DNA of 61,426 bases from Bacteriovoracaceae bacterium (lineage in GTDB: Bacteria; Bdellovibrionota; Bacteriovoracia; Bacteriovoracales; Bacteriovoracaceae), in contig JARXAH010000076.1 of assembly GCA_029865945.1 (NCBI GenBank), positions 1-61,426 on the forward strand, read 5' to 3'. The translations under genes were made by a program, and so were the position numbers. The notes under the pieces are model-generated. The model did not search any database, was not told where the DNA came from, and worked only from the letters and a program-made list of their open reading frames with translations. Shown piece after piece: positions 23,927 through 33,285 of the stretch. Position 1 is the stretch's first letter; each line of letters begins with the position of its first letter.

Positions 23927-26380
23927 TCAAGATTCAAAGAGGTTGCCTTGAGCGCCTTGCTTCGTGGATGAAACATGCCCAGGTAACTGGACTTGGTAAC
24001 TCATACTTTTATAGGCATGAAGCCGCTTGCGGTACATAGAAACCGTTAGACCGCTACATGAATCCAAGTAATCATAAATAACGACATCATTCTTTCCTGG
24101 CCACTTTCGGTGCAATCGACCAGCATATTGAACCATGCGGCCTTTAAATGAAATAGGCATTGCAAGAACAAGGGTATCAAGCCTTGGGATGTCAACTCCC
24201 TCACCAATGAGTGAGGCCGTGGCAAGCAAACAAATAGGTGAATTTTTATCTGCCGTTTTTTTCACTTCTTCCATTATTGTCTTGCGTTTCTTTTTTCCCA
24301 TGCTTCCTTCTAGGCGTAACACTTTTATCGACGCTGATTGGTTATTAATTTCCTTCTCAATCGCCTCCAAGTGTTCCTTTCTATCCGATATCACCAGCGG
24401 AAATCTTGATTCTGAAATACAATCAACGACATCTTTGGCGATAAGTTTTAATCGCTCAGCATCTTTAATCAATTGATCCCAAACAAGATGGATCGCTGGT
24501 TGAGGACCAAGAATTTCCGGAAGTTTCAAGCAAGTTTCTTTCACGATGACTTTTTTAACAATCAGTGGATCACCGGCCGTTTTGATTTCATGTCTAATTG
24601 GCCCACATTGCATGAACATGATTTTTTGATGTCCATCTTTTCGATAGGGTGTAGCGGTAAGTCCAAGAATAAATCGGGCCGGACTTCGCTTGAGGATGGA
24701 TTCAAACGTAACCGCTGGAATATGATGACACTCATCAATAATGATTTGTCCGTAAGGCAGAAAAAAATCCTCCAGATCCTCAATTTGCTTTAAGCTCAAA
24801 ATGGTTGCGATATCAATTTTGAAACTCAGTTTTTTCTTAGCGCCACTGAAAACTCCAATTTCCTTTACCGGAATATTAAGAAATCGACAGAGCTGCTCTT
24901 TCCACTGCTCCAAGAGCTCTTGCCTGTGAACTAAAATGAGTGTTGGCATCTTTCTTTTGGCCAAAATTGCGCAGGCCATTACCGTTTTTCCAATCCCTGG
25001 CGGCGCAGATAATATACCAGTTTCATCATTGATAATTTTTTGAACCGCCGTTTTTTGCTCTAATTGTAATTCGCCCGAAAAATGGAATTTTATTTTTTTG
25101 AAACCTGGACGTATATCACGAATATTGACCTGCGCACCTGCCTCATTGGCCAAGGCGACACATTGATCGAGCACACCTCTAGGCAAAATAAGACAATCTG
25201 GTAAAAATTCCCCATCAAAAATAAACCTGGACTCTGGGAAGGTTTTAAAGCGCATGCGCTCCAGGGCATAGAACTTGGGGTTAGCAAAAGTTGCCGTTCG
25301 TTTCAATGCCGAAACCAGCGCCCCTGGAAGATTTTGGGTTTGAATTTTCAGTTGGGCGCCGTGCTCAATTTCAACATTTCCACAAAAAAGCCCTTTGAAG
25401 ATTTTAGGTTTAGCGAGGGTCATCAATCTTTGATCAACTTCCATGGTGAAATGTTCATCATCCTCTGTTGGCACCGTCGCACTTTTTGCAGGAAGTATTT
25501 GTTTAATAATGGACTGAACATCATGAAGTGAAAGGCGCTTTACTTGCGCAAGGTGTTCCCATTGATTTGGATAAGCATTAAAATTTTCATCCACAAATAC
25601 GGAGTTATTATTTTCACGCGCCTTCTGCTGTAAAGGCAAAGCAATGAGATTTCCAAATCCCCCCTTAGGAAGATAGTCCTGATTCGGAAAAAATCGATCA
25701 TAACTTTTTAAACTTAATGTGTGACGCTCCTGTTGTGCTCGAGACAATATGGCCGTTCCAAGTCTTCGTGCAGTTTGCGCCGAAATGAGCGTCGTAAAAA
25801 ATATCCAAGCATGTCCACCATTACCAGATCTTGAGCGCTCAATGTGTGACTGAACTCCCAGGCCTAGCGCTGCTCTTTTATACGCCATGATATCGGACTG
25901 CCAGCCATCGCCATCAAAATCAGCAGCAAGAAAAATGCACGTATCATTTTCGGTGATCGCATAAGTACCAATTGTCTGAAGCCCTTGCAGATGATTTTTG
26001 ACCGCAATCTCATCAAGCGCTGGAAACTTCTGGTTGGGACAATCGGAACATTTGATTTTTCCTTTCGGCGGTTTGCCGCAAAGACCGTATACCCATTCAT
26101 TATGGCAAGCAGGTGAATAGCCTTTTCTATCTTGTTTCTGATTCTCCCAAAATTTTGGATAGACCGACTTTCGGCCGCGAAACAAAGAGAGAAAAAGATT
26201 TATTTTTTCTTCTGGAGTAATGGGAGTTTTATTGAAAGCAATATTTCCTGAAATAATGGCCGCTTGTTGTAATTCTGCTGTTTGAAGGGTCAACAGTTCT
26301 CCAACAATCTGGCTTCGCTCGAGATCGATGGCCTCAAGTTTTAACTCAAGTTCAATGATGCGCTCTCTAGATCTAGACAT
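23927..26380 (-). CDS. AEP-TOTE primase fused to an SF2 helicase
   Basis: The product is 817 residues from the ATG at 26380; the frame is open to 26461 and no Shine-Dalgarno decides the start. An N-terminal coiled coil precedes the TOTE-type archaeo-eukaryotic primase region: FLSLFRGRKSVYPKFW, a four-Cys cluster (PACHNEW, GLC, KCSDC), the catalytic acidic AADFDGDGW, SRSGNGGHAWIFF, and FPNQDYLPKGGFGNLIALPL. The second half is an SF2 helicase with APPGIGKT (Walker A), IIIDECHHI, GLTATPYRKDG and QYAGRLHRKWPG. Known AEP-TOTE proteins occur in mobile-element and conflict operons. It is divergent from a SWIM-SNF2 ATPase, with toxin-antitoxin genes on both sides, which suggests a defence or mobile-element role. 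Confidence 0.85.
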   Translation of the reverse strand: MSRSRERIIELELKLEAIDLERSQIVGELLTLQTAELQQAAIISGNIAFNKTPITPEEKINLFLSLFRGRKSVYPKFWENQKQDRKGYSPACHNEWVYGLCGKPPKGKIKCSDCPNQKFPALDEIAVKNHLQGLQTIGTYAITENDTCIFLAADFDGDGWQSDIMAYKRAALGLGVQSHIERSRSGNGGHAWIFFTTLISAQTARRLGTAILSRAQQERHTLSLKSYDRFFPNQDYLPKGGFGNLIALPLQQKARENNNSVFVDENFNAYPNQWEHLAQVKRLSLHDVQSIIKQILPAKSATVPTEDDEHFTMEVDQRLMTLAKPKIFKGLFCGNVEIEHGAQLKIQTQNLPGALVSALKRTATFANPKFYALERMRFKTFPESRFIFDGEFLPDCLILPRGVLDQCVALANEAGAQVNIRDIRPGFKKIKFHFSGELQLEQKTAVQKIINDETGILSAPPGIGKTVMACAILAKRKMPTLILVHRQELLEQWKEQLCRFLNIPVKEIGVFSGAKKKLSFKIDIATILSLKQIEDLEDFFLPYGQIIIDECHHIPAVTFESILKRSPARFILGLTATPYRKDGHQKIMFMQCGPIRHEIKTAGDPLIVKKVIVKETCLKLPEILGPQPAIHLVWDQLIKDAERLKLIAKDVVDCISESRFPLVISDRKEHLEAIEKEINNQSASIKVLRLEGSMGKKKRKTIMEEVKKTADKNSPICLLATASLIGEGVDIPRLDTLVLAMPISFKGRMVQYAGRLHRKWPGKNDVVIYDYLDSCSGLTVSMYRKRLHAYKSMSYQVQLPGHVSSTKQGAQGNLFES

Positions 26381-26583
26381 AAGGACAATCTCAATTTCTA
26401 AAAAAGCAATATTCTTTAAATTTATAAAATCGCATTTCCCACTAAGGATTACGCCTCTCATTATTCATTCAACAGAGCTCATATACCAGCGTAATTGAAT
26501 GAGAGCAAAAAAGAAAAATTTTTTACTTATCAAACAGAATCCTCCAGCGGCATAATAAAAAATCTTAAAAAGGAAAATAAATC

Positions 26584-29500
26584 ATGAAAACTGACGATCA
26601 ATTTAAAACAAATATTAAACTGATTTCTCCACTGAATCTTAATCACCAAAATCACGAAAATAATCGACCTGCCCCCAAATCAAAATTGGGGCCATATCAT
26701 TTCTCTTCAACAGAATATTCAGGGGCACTAAAATATTTAGAGCAAGATTTAGTCGTACTTAAAACTGTAGACAATGACGGGATGGTTCGAGGATTGGTGA
26801 ATGGCCTTGCATCGGAAATTCATTTTCAGGCAGATGGAACTTTACTGATCAATAAAGACACAAGCGCGATCAGTCCAAATAAAGCTGCCCCACTTGCTCT
26901 ATCCCTCTTCTTAATAAAAATCTTAAGCGAAAAAAAACAAAGTGCTTCCATAAAAAAAATTATTTCGCAAGCTCCTAAGTGGCTGAGTAGTAACTACCGC
27001 CTGGCCGATGAAGTAGTTGAGGATTCCAAAAACTTACAGGCCTATTGGGTACTTTTGAATATGGCCAAGTTCCCAAAGAATAAATTGCCCGCTGATAAGT
27101 TAGTTGATCATGTTTTTAAAATTTATCAAAATGATTCTTGGCAAATCCAGCATGCTGCCATGGAAAGTTTAATTAAGCGTATTAAATCTTCCATGGACGA
27201 AAATCTCTCAATTGCATCTCGTCCGCCGCAAGGCAAAATTGCTGGCAGTTATGAAATTCGCAGAAAAGGAGTGGGCGTTCTTGAATATGAAATACTTCTG
27301 GGGGCAAACTCAACGGTTATGCCTTTTGATGCGAGTTGTTCTTGCAAAGATTTTCAAAAAAATACGCTACACTTTTGCAAACACACCGCTACAGTTTGGC
27401 TGTACTGGAATGAAAATGAAAAAAAGAAAAAGCAACTTGCAAGAGAACATTCGCAAGGAGCAAATAGGCTGCATTGGCTTGCCGAGACGGGAATGAAAAA
27501 AATATTTTTTCCTCTAGATGGTCTAATGCTTTCTCAAAGGCCATCAAGTGAGTTTAAAAAATATTTTTCTTCTCTTCCTAATGCGCAAGGATTATATCCT
27601 TTTCAAAATATCTTTAAACTCCCTCATGAAAAATCTCAACAAATTAGTTCCTTAGAAAAAATTCTTCAATCTTCCAAAAAACTTTGGATCGATCCAGTCG
27701 TTTTCCCTCTACTCAAAAGAGAAAAAGAAAAACTTTGGTGGCCAATTCTTTATCAGACGAAAAAAAATGATTTATGGAATGTTTTGAAAAAAACAAAAAT
27801 CAAGTTGTATCCCTATCAAGATCAAGGAGTGAAGAGATCGCTAGAGCGTGGAAAAATGTTACTGGGCGATGACATGGGTTTAGGAAAAACAATCCAGGCC
27901 ATCACGTGGGCGGAATCACTTCTACAGGCCAAAGTTGTAAAAAAAATTCTTGTCATCACCCCGGCTTCCTTAAAATCTCAATGGCAGCGTGAGTGGGGAT
28001 CAGTAAGTAATAGGCCAATTGTTATTGTCGAAGGAGGGCCGGAAGATCGAAAAAAAATTTATGAAAGTAATGCTCCCGTTACCATCCTCAATTATGAATT
28101 ACTTTTACGAGATTTTCCTGCTATTGAGGCCATGAATGTTTCAGGAATTATTCTTGATGAGGCCCAAAGAATTAAAAATTATGCTTCGCAAACATCCCAA
28201 TTGGTAAAAAAATTGCATCCCCCTTTTCGCCTGGTTCTCACCGGAACACCAATGGAAAATCGGATAAGTGAATTGGCCTCGCTGATGGACTGGATTGATG
28301 ATCATGCCATGGGCCCAGGCTGGAGACTCGATGCCGAATTAACAATGGAAAGTTCGAGAGGGATAGATCAAGGATCCAAGGGCGTTCAAGGTTTGAAACT
28401 TCTTCGCGAACGAATTGCTCCTCATTTTTTAAGAAGAACCCGTGGGCAAGTGTTAGGTGATTTGCCTAAACGAACAGATTCTGTTCGTATCATTCCTTTT
28501 ACGGACGAACAAAAATCCATTCATGATGACTACGCCGGCGAAGTGGCGAAACTAATGAATATAGCAAACAAGCGTCCGTTGCGCCCGGAAGAACACATTA
28601 GACTCATGAGCTATATGACGAACATGCGCATCGTGAGTAATGCGCTGGCGCAATATGATTATGAAAATATTTGGGATGGCCTTAAAAATAATTGGCATCC
28701 AGAAAAAAAATTAAACTACCTTTCCTCGCCTAAGCTTATTGAATTTAGAAATTTAGTCGAAGGTCTGCTATCACAAGACAAAGTTAAAATAGTCATTTTC
28801 AGTCAATGGCAAAGAATGTTGCGCTTAGCTCATTGGTCCATAAGAGATTTCCTAAAAGAAGACGACGTGGAAGCGGTTTTTTTTACCGGAAAAGAAACTC
28901 AAAATCAAAGAACGAGTAACATCGTTCGTTTTCATGATGATCCCAAAGTTCGCATTTTTTTTGCGAGTGATGCTGGTGGTGTGGGATTAAATCTTCAGCG
29001 TGCAGCAACGGTCTGTATTAATCTTGAATTGCCATGGAATCCGGCCGTACTCGAGCAGCGAATTGCTCGTATCCATCGCCTTGGCCAAAAAAATCCCATT
29101 CAAGTTTACAATTTTGTTACCCAAGAAAGTATTGAAGAACGCATCTCTAGGCTTGTGGGAAATAAAAAAGCTGTGTTTAACGCTTTATTTGATAGCAATA
29201 GTGATCAGATTATTTTTGAAGACAGCGCAAGTTTTTATAAACAAGTGCGCGAAGTGGTTAGTGACAAATCCATCACGACGACTAATACAAACCAAACTGA
29301 TGGCGACAATACCGATGAGTTGGCCGTGACCCCAGATGAAGTTAGTAGAAATTTGAAAGATCTAAGTGATGAAATAGAAAAAATCGATCCGGCCGAAACT
29401 GCGGTCAGAGATATCGTTCATCATTCGGATACGGCAAACGATACCAAGATGAAGAATCGTCAAGGTACTTCCTTTAATCCTTTTGCAAATATAAAAATTG

Positions 29501-29613
29501 AACGGTCCGCATCTGGATCAATCAAAATTGAAGCAGATAAAGAATCCGCGGAAATGCTTTCAATCATGTTTAGCTCGATGGCGAAGCTATTCGAGAAAAC
29601 GGCCTTACATTGA
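26584..29613 (+). CDS. SWIM zinc finger SNF2 family helicase
   Basis: This 1009-residue ATPase has an N-terminal region of about 240 residues, a SWIM zinc finger (Cys252, Cys254, Cys265, His267 in CSCKDF...FCKHTA), then a full SNF2 motor. The motor shows LLGDDMGLGKTIQA, TPASLKSQWQREW, LDEAQRIKN, LTGTPMENR, GGVGLNLQRA and QRIARIHRLGQ. The last 120 residues are acidic and unassigned. SNF2 motors translocate on duplex DNA and remodel protein-DNA complexes. The start has AAGGA upstream. The start of the divergent primase-helicase lies about 200 bp away, so the two probably share regulation. SWIM-SNF2 proteins also occur as housekeeping genes, so a shared system is inferred. Confidence 0.9.
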   Translation: MKTDDQFKTNIKLISPLNLNHQNHENNRPAPKSKLGPYHFSSTEYSGALKYLEQDLVVLKTVDNDGMVRGLVNGLASEIHFQADGTLLINKDTSAISPNKAAPLALSLFLIKILSEKKQSASIKKIISQAPKWLSSNYRLADEVVEDSKNLQAYWVLLNMAKFPKNKLPADKLVDHVFKIYQNDSWQIQHAAMESLIKRIKSSMDENLSIASRPPQGKIAGSYEIRRKGVGVLEYEILLGANSTVMPFDASCSCKDFQKNTLHFCKHTATVWLYWNENEKKKKQLAREHSQGANRLHWLAETGMKKIFFPLDGLMLSQRPSSEFKKYFSSLPNAQGLYPFQNIFKLPHEKSQQISSLEKILQSSKKLWIDPVVFPLLKREKEKLWWPILYQTKKNDLWNVLKKTKIKLYPYQDQGVKRSLERGKMLLGDDMGLGKTIQAITWAESLLQAKVVKKILVITPASLKSQWQREWGSVSNRPIVIVEGGPEDRKKIYESNAPVTILNYELLLRDFPAIEAMNVSGIILDEAQRIKNYASQTSQLVKKLHPPFRLVLTGTPMENRISELASLMDWIDDHAMGPGWRLDAELTMESSRGIDQGSKGVQGLKLLRERIAPHFLRRTRGQVLGDLPKRTDSVRIIPFTDEQKSIHDDYAGEVAKLMNIANKRPLRPEEHIRLMSYMTNMRIVSNALAQYDYENIWDGLKNNWHPEKKLNYLSSPKLIEFRNLVEGLLSQDKVKIVIFSQWQRMLRLAHWSIRDFLKEDDVEAVFFTGKETQNQRTSNIVRFHDDPKVRIFFASDAGGVGLNLQRAATVCINLELPWNPAVLEQRIARIHRLGQKNPIQVYNFVTQESIEERISRLVGNKKAVFNALFDSNSDQIIFEDSASFYKQVREVVSDKSITTTNTNQTDGDNTDELAVTPDEVSRNLKDLSDEIEKIDPAETAVRDIVHHSDTANDTKMKNRQGTSFNPFANIKIERSASGSIKIEADKESAEMLSIMFSSMAKLFEKTALH

Positions 29614-30029
29614 GAGATGCAAAACGCTATCAAGCTAAAATAACCTATATTGGTGTTCTACAAATCAATAGTTAATACGTGTCCGGCGTAACCGATTTTC
29701 TCATTTTTTATTGCTTTTCTCGGAAAAGCTGGAGTGAAAGTGTAACAAAATTTTTTCAATGATTGCCAGTTCAACATGAAACTGTATACCGGTTCGTTTC
29801 GTGGAGGAACTGGTGGGGACGGACGAACAACAGACGCACTACATTTTCAAGAGTTTCAATCTATTAGCTTACTAAGTTTTCCTTGGTCACTGCAGCACTG
29901 CAGTTAAATAAATTTCAAAAAAATTTCCATTTTTAACGCTAAAGGAAGATCAAGCTCCGTCTTTTAAATTTCACATTATCGCAAAAATCATATGAATCAT
30001 GACCACTAATTAATCATTACACACAAAAA
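29614..30029. other. Gene-poor region with a short ORF fragment
   Basis: The only frame of note is a 43-codon ATG frame at 29776-29907 (MKLYTGSFRGGTGGDGRTTD...). Its Gly-rich start faintly resembles the N-termini of the secreted proteins at 12.5 and 17 kb. It may be a relic. No RNA gene or clear terminator was found. Confidence 0.35.
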
Positions 30030-30059
30030 CACAAATAGTTACGTATGCTCAAATTTGTG
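30030..30059. promoter_or_regulatory. Inverted repeat upstream of the toxin-antitoxin pair (putative operator)
   Basis: CACAAAT and its exact complement ATTTGTG are separated by 16 bases and end 12 bp before the preferred ATG of the DUF4258 gene. Toxin-antitoxin operons are usually repressed by their own HTH antitoxin at such palindromes. The role is inferred from position and symmetry. Confidence 0.45.
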
Positions 30060-30071
30060 CTATTGTTTAAT

Positions 30072-30335
30072 ATGGATAAAATCGAACGCTTTATCATTAA
30101 GCAAATCAAGGAAGAACGGTATGCGCTCACAGTCCATGCCAGAAAAAGGATGGCTGAGCGTTTTATCTCAGATAACGACATTACAGAGATGGCCAAAACA
30201 TTAAAAAGTATTAAGAGACAGGAAGATAATGACACCTACCTTTTAAAGGGACTGGACTCGTGGGGTGAAGAGCTCCATGTATCAGTGGCCGTCAGAGAAA
30301 ATGTCATTATCATCACTGTTTTTTACAAGGAGTAA
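30072..30335 (+). CDS. DUF4258 family protein, probable toxin
   Basis: The 87-residue protein (from the ATG at 30072) has the DUF4258 signature YALTVHARKRMAERFISDND followed by ITEMAKTL, and ends with a beta strand (VIIITVFYKE). The His/Arg pattern HA-x-x-RM-x-ER resembles RelE/BrnT-like small toxins, and the family is often annotated as such. It sits two bases before an HTH gene, the layout of a toxin-antitoxin operon. A longer frame from 30045 lies inside the putative operator and is not preferred. No ribosome binding site is obvious, so initiation could be leaderless. Confidence 0.7.
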   Translation: MDKIERFIIKQIKEERYALTVHARKRMAERFISDNDITEMAKTLKSIKRQEDNDTYLLKGLDSWGEELHVSVAVRENVIIITVFYKE

Positions 30336-30337
30336 CC

Positions 30338-30745
30338 ATGAAAACGACAACCATGAAAAACTTTGCAGGACTCACTTATGTCACTGTTTCCAATATACCA
30401 ATAAAGAACTCTGACTACGGAGAGATCATTGATACTAAGCCACGAGAATTAGAGGTATTAGTGGCCATAGCTTTGATAAAAAATAAAATTCCGATTACTG
30501 GGGCGGAGTTCCGCTTACTTAAAAGTGCAATAAATCTCTCAAATGAGGGCATCGCCAAGATGTTAGGAATTAGCAGAAACACTGTCCTAAAATGGGGAAA
30601 GGAAATTGAAAAACGCCTCCCTACTCCTTATGAAATGTTGGTAAGATTTCTTGTTGCCGACAGTCTAGGTATTAAGATTTCGTCTTCTATTGTAGAATTG
30701 AGGGCCAACGATAAAACAAAGAAAATTGTTCTGAAAGCAGCTTGA
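30338..30745 (+). CDS. HTH antitoxin of the DUF4258 module
   Basis: The 135-residue protein has a helix-turn-helix near residues 75-95 (SNEGIAKMLGISRNTVLKWG) preceded by LKSAINL, a pattern like MqsA/HigA-type antitoxin DNA-binding domains. Its N-terminal part (GLTYVTVSNIPIKNSDYGE) may bind the toxin; there is no zinc-binding Cys set as in MqsA. GGAG lies before the start. The two-base gap to the DUF4258 gene implies one transcript. The toxin-antitoxin assignment is inferred from order and size. Confidence 0.7.
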   Translation: MKTTTMKNFAGLTYVTVSNIPIKNSDYGEIIDTKPRELEVLVAIALIKNKIPITGAEFRLLKSAINLSNEGIAKMLGISRNTVLKWGKEIEKRLPTPYEMLVRFLVADSLGIKISSSIVELRANDKTKKIVLKAA

Positions 30746-30767
30746 TTTATCTCGTTTGTGGGTGACC

Positions 30768-30957
30768 ATGTTCAATAAAATAATTTCTTATCTAAAAATC
30801 CGTACGACTAGGCATACCGTTGCACTCATTCCTGCTAATAACGGAATGCTAGTCAAAATAAACGATGAAGAGATATTTATTAAATGGCCAGATATAGTCG
30901 AAATCGTGGCTTATAAAAATGATAAAACAACAACGGAGGTGCGTCTGTTGTTCGGAA
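30768..30957 (+). pseudogene. Small protein gene truncated at the tRNA-Ala 3' end
   Basis: From the ATG at 30768 the frame encodes about 63 residues (MFNKIISYLKIRTTRHTVAL..., IFIKWPDIVEIVAYKND...RLLF) with a strand pattern like small WxDIxEIxAYK proteins. It then runs straight into the 3' end of the tRNA-Ala gene and stops inside it at 31005. The tail it reads there (VTGIEPATLN) is the familiar antisense-tRNA artefact. The natural C-terminus is therefore missing and the gene was probably cut by recombination at the tRNA end. It lies 22 bp after the antitoxin gene. Confidence 0.55.
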
Positions 30958-31033
30958 TGGTGGACGTGACAGGGATTGAACCTGCGACCCTCAACATGCC
31001 ATGCTGATGCTCTCCCAACTGAGCTACACGCCC
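30958..31033 (-). tRNA. tRNA-Ala (anticodon GGC)
   Basis: On the minus strand the cloverleaf folds as acceptor GGGCGTG with CACGTCC, D-stem GCTC/GAGC, anticodon stem TCAGC/GTTGA with loop ATGGCAT (anticodon GGC), and T-stem GCAGG/CCTGT with loop TTCAATC. The discriminator A and CCA end are encoded. All stems pair with only G-T wobbles. Its 3' end faces the accessory genes at 30 kb. Confidence 0.95.
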
Positions 31034-31133
31034 TCGATCATTTTGACTGCTTCAGATTAAACGCCAAATGAAAAAGTGACAAGAATTTTCTAAATGTTAT
31101 TTTTAGGCGACAACTTATTTAGATTTATTAAAT

Positions 31134-32162
31134 TTAACTTATAAATTTGTCGGCGACTTTTAATATCTCTTGGATGAGTAAATCTTTTTTAACTTTCACT
31201 AGCGAATCTAAAAAATGACATCCTATCATCAACGACTCTCCATAATCGTCCCACTGCGACGCGGTTTTTGATCCGCACAATAGGGTCGTCACGTCCTCAT
31301 GGGAAAAATAATATCCTAAAACAAAAGATTTAAAGTCAAAATCGTCGCCTGCGATTTCTTTGCCGACGTTTTTCATCTCATCAACCAATTCCACTTTTTT
31401 TAAGACATCTTTACGTTTAAACCAAGGAGCACCGACACGATTATCTGACGGATGCAATTGACGATTGACATCAAAACTTCCTGACAAAATTCCCTTCTCC
31501 AGTCCTCCCCAACTCATAAATCCCAATTGATCAGTTTGGCAGATGGGAAAGAGATTTTTTTCTACGCCGCGATTAAATAAACTAAACTCACTTTGTAAAA
31601 CATCAATTTTTGCGACATCTTTTGCCAATAAAAGATCGGCCTCGCTCGTATTACAAAGTCCCAAGTAGCGAATCGCTCCCTTCTCTTGCAATCTCGCCAA
31701 TCGCTCGAGCGGACGCCGAATATCAACCTTTCCATCCGGCCAGTGAATAAAATAAATATCGATGTAATCCGTTTGAAAATCTTTCAAACTTTGCATCAAC
31801 ATTTTTTCTGCCACCTCCGGATCATTGGTTAAATTGATTCGCTTATTTTCATGCCAAGTGACACCTGATTTAGAAACAAAATGCACTTTACTTCGCCCGC
31901 CATTCACTTTAAAGAATTTACCTAATCGTTTTTCAGCTTCCCTCATCCCATAAACAGGTGCCGAATCAAAAAGAGTCACTCCCAATTCCAGCGCATGCCG
32001 AATGAGATCATGGGCATTACCCTCAGCCATCGGCCCAAACCCATAACCGCCACCTTCACCACTGATGGACGCACTTCCAAAAGAAATAGGTGTACATTTT
32101 ATCTCTGTCTTGCCGAGGTTCCTTGCTTTTTTTTTCATCCAATCATAAAGTGCAACAGTCAT
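31134..32162 (-). CDS. Aldo/keto reductase
   Basis: The 342-residue protein is an NADPH-dependent aldo/keto reductase. It has FGSASISGEGG, the catalytic region GVTLFDSAPVYGMREAEKRL (Asp and Tyr), the KSG lysine, DIYFIHWPD with the active-site His, and a late LLCGSKTASQW in place of the usual cofactor-binding segment. The start at 32162 has GAGGA nine bases upstream; an alternative ATG is at 32138. The chosen start codon overlaps, head to head, the start codon of the divergent nucleosidase gene. The substrate is unknown. Confidence 0.85.
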   Translation of the reverse strand: MTVALYDWMKKKARNLGKTEIKCTPISFGSASISGEGGGYGFGPMAEGNAHDLIRHALELGVTLFDSAPVYGMREAEKRLGKFFKVNGGRSKVHFVSKSGVTWHENKRINLTNDPEVAEKMLMQSLKDFQTDYIDIYFIHWPDGKVDIRRPLERLARLQEKGAIRYLGLCNTSEADLLLAKDVAKIDVLQSEFSLFNRGVEKNLFPICQTDQLGFMSWGGLEKGILSGSFDVNRQLHPSDNRVGAPWFKRKDVLKKVELVDEMKNVGKEIAGDDFDFKSFVLGYYFSHEDVTTLLCGSKTASQWDDYGESLMIGCHFLDSLVKVKKDLLIQEILKVADKFIS

Positions 32163-33285
32163 GAATAAAATTCCTCATTTAAATTTACTTGCCCATAGCA
32201 ATTGTAAAATTCTTTTTATTTTTGCCCATCGTGGAGAGGCCAATGATTTCCTCGAGGATTTTAGGCCCATCAAGCATGAAAGTAAAACAACGGAACCTCA
32301 TTATCTTAGTCAAATCTTGTGGCAACATAAAGAAAATGCTAATCATCATTTGCTTATCACCGGAGAGGGAGTTTTTGAATCCCTAAAATCCACGACGGCC
32401 GCACTCACCTACTTAAGCGAATCAAAGCAACGTCCAGATATTGTCATCAACTCAGGCCTTGCCGGTTCTCTTTCACCTTCACTCTCCATTAATGATTGGG
32501 CCATCATCGGGCGCGTCTGTTATTGCCAAGAAGACAAGCAGTGGCAATTTTCTACTTTTGCAAGTCTGATGAAATCTCAACAAAATTCGCGACCGCAAAA
32601 TTTATATAATTGTGTTAGTTTTTCGAAACGAGTATTTGATCAAGAAACGCGCTCCTTCCTTTCCACTCAAGGTCACCTAGTGGACCGGGAACTTTGGGGC
32701 ATAGCGAATGCGTGTCAGTCTTTTAAGATTCCGTGGTTAGGCCTAAAGCTTATTTCGGATGATTTTTCGTCCATTGAAAATGAAGAATGCCGAAATATCA
32801 GAGGCGAATGGAAGAAATGGTCGGAGCTAATTGACGAATTTCTTAAAAATTTCCTATCCAAAGGCCAGAACCCTACTTTTGAAATTTCTGATGAAAATTT
32901 TTTCTTCACTAAAGCAATGGAACATAAGTTTCAATATTGGAACAATCGCATCAAAGACCATGATATCTCAAAGATTAAAGCTTCCCTCATTCACCGCTTC
33001 AAAGATGCAACGCCAAAAACGAGAGCTAAAATCTTGCTCCAAGAAATGGAGATATTAAGCCAACCAGATTTTTATCAAATGAAAAATGAACTTCAAAATT
33101 TTCTTAAAAACTATGAAACCCCTGAACATCAAATAAAAATTAAAATTGATGAAACACTTGAGACCGATGAAATTCAATTTATCCTCAAGGCCTCAACAAC
33201 AGAAGAACTTGCCAAATCAATATCAACGATTAAAGATTTTAATTTTAAAAAGTATATTTCGTTACTGAATGGTGAATCCCTGTGA
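32161..33285 (+). CDS. Nucleoside phosphorylase/nucleosidase-like protein with extra C-terminal domain
   Basis: Residues 1-230 resemble the MTA/SAH nucleosidase (PNP) fold: ILFIFAHRGEANDF, ITGEGVFESLKSTTAAL, VINSGLAGSLSPSLSINDWA and a late VDRELWGIANACQSFKIPWL with LISDD. The final 145 residues, helical and charged (DENFFFTKAMEHKFQYWNNR...), are not part of that fold and are unassigned. The stop overlaps the next gene, a SplB-like radical-SAM enzyme, by four bases. A plausible role is hydrolysis of nucleoside by-products of that enzyme, such as 5'-deoxyadenosine. That link is inferred. Confidence 0.65.
   Translation: MNKIPHLNLLAHSNCKILFIFAHRGEANDFLEDFRPIKHESKTTEPHYLSQILWQHKENANHHLLITGEGVFESLKSTTAALTYLSESKQRPDIVINSGLAGSLSPSLSINDWAIIGRVCYCQEDKQWQFSTFASLMKSQQNSRPQNLYNCVSFSKRVFDQETRSFLSTQGHLVDRELWGIANACQSFKIPWLGLKLISDDFSSIENEECRNIRGEWKKWSELIDEFLKNFLSKGQNPTFEISDENFFFTKAMEHKFQYWNNRIKDHDISKIKASLIHRFKDATPKTRAKILLQEMEILSQPDFYQMKNELQNFLKNYETPEHQIKIKIDETLETDEIQFILKASTTEELAKSISTIKDFNFKKYISLLNGESL

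Noticed and set aside
30958-31007. C-terminal GIEPATLN tail of the small gene at 30.8 kb
   Set aside because: This is the antisense reading of the tRNA-Ala T-arm, a well-known annotation artefact.
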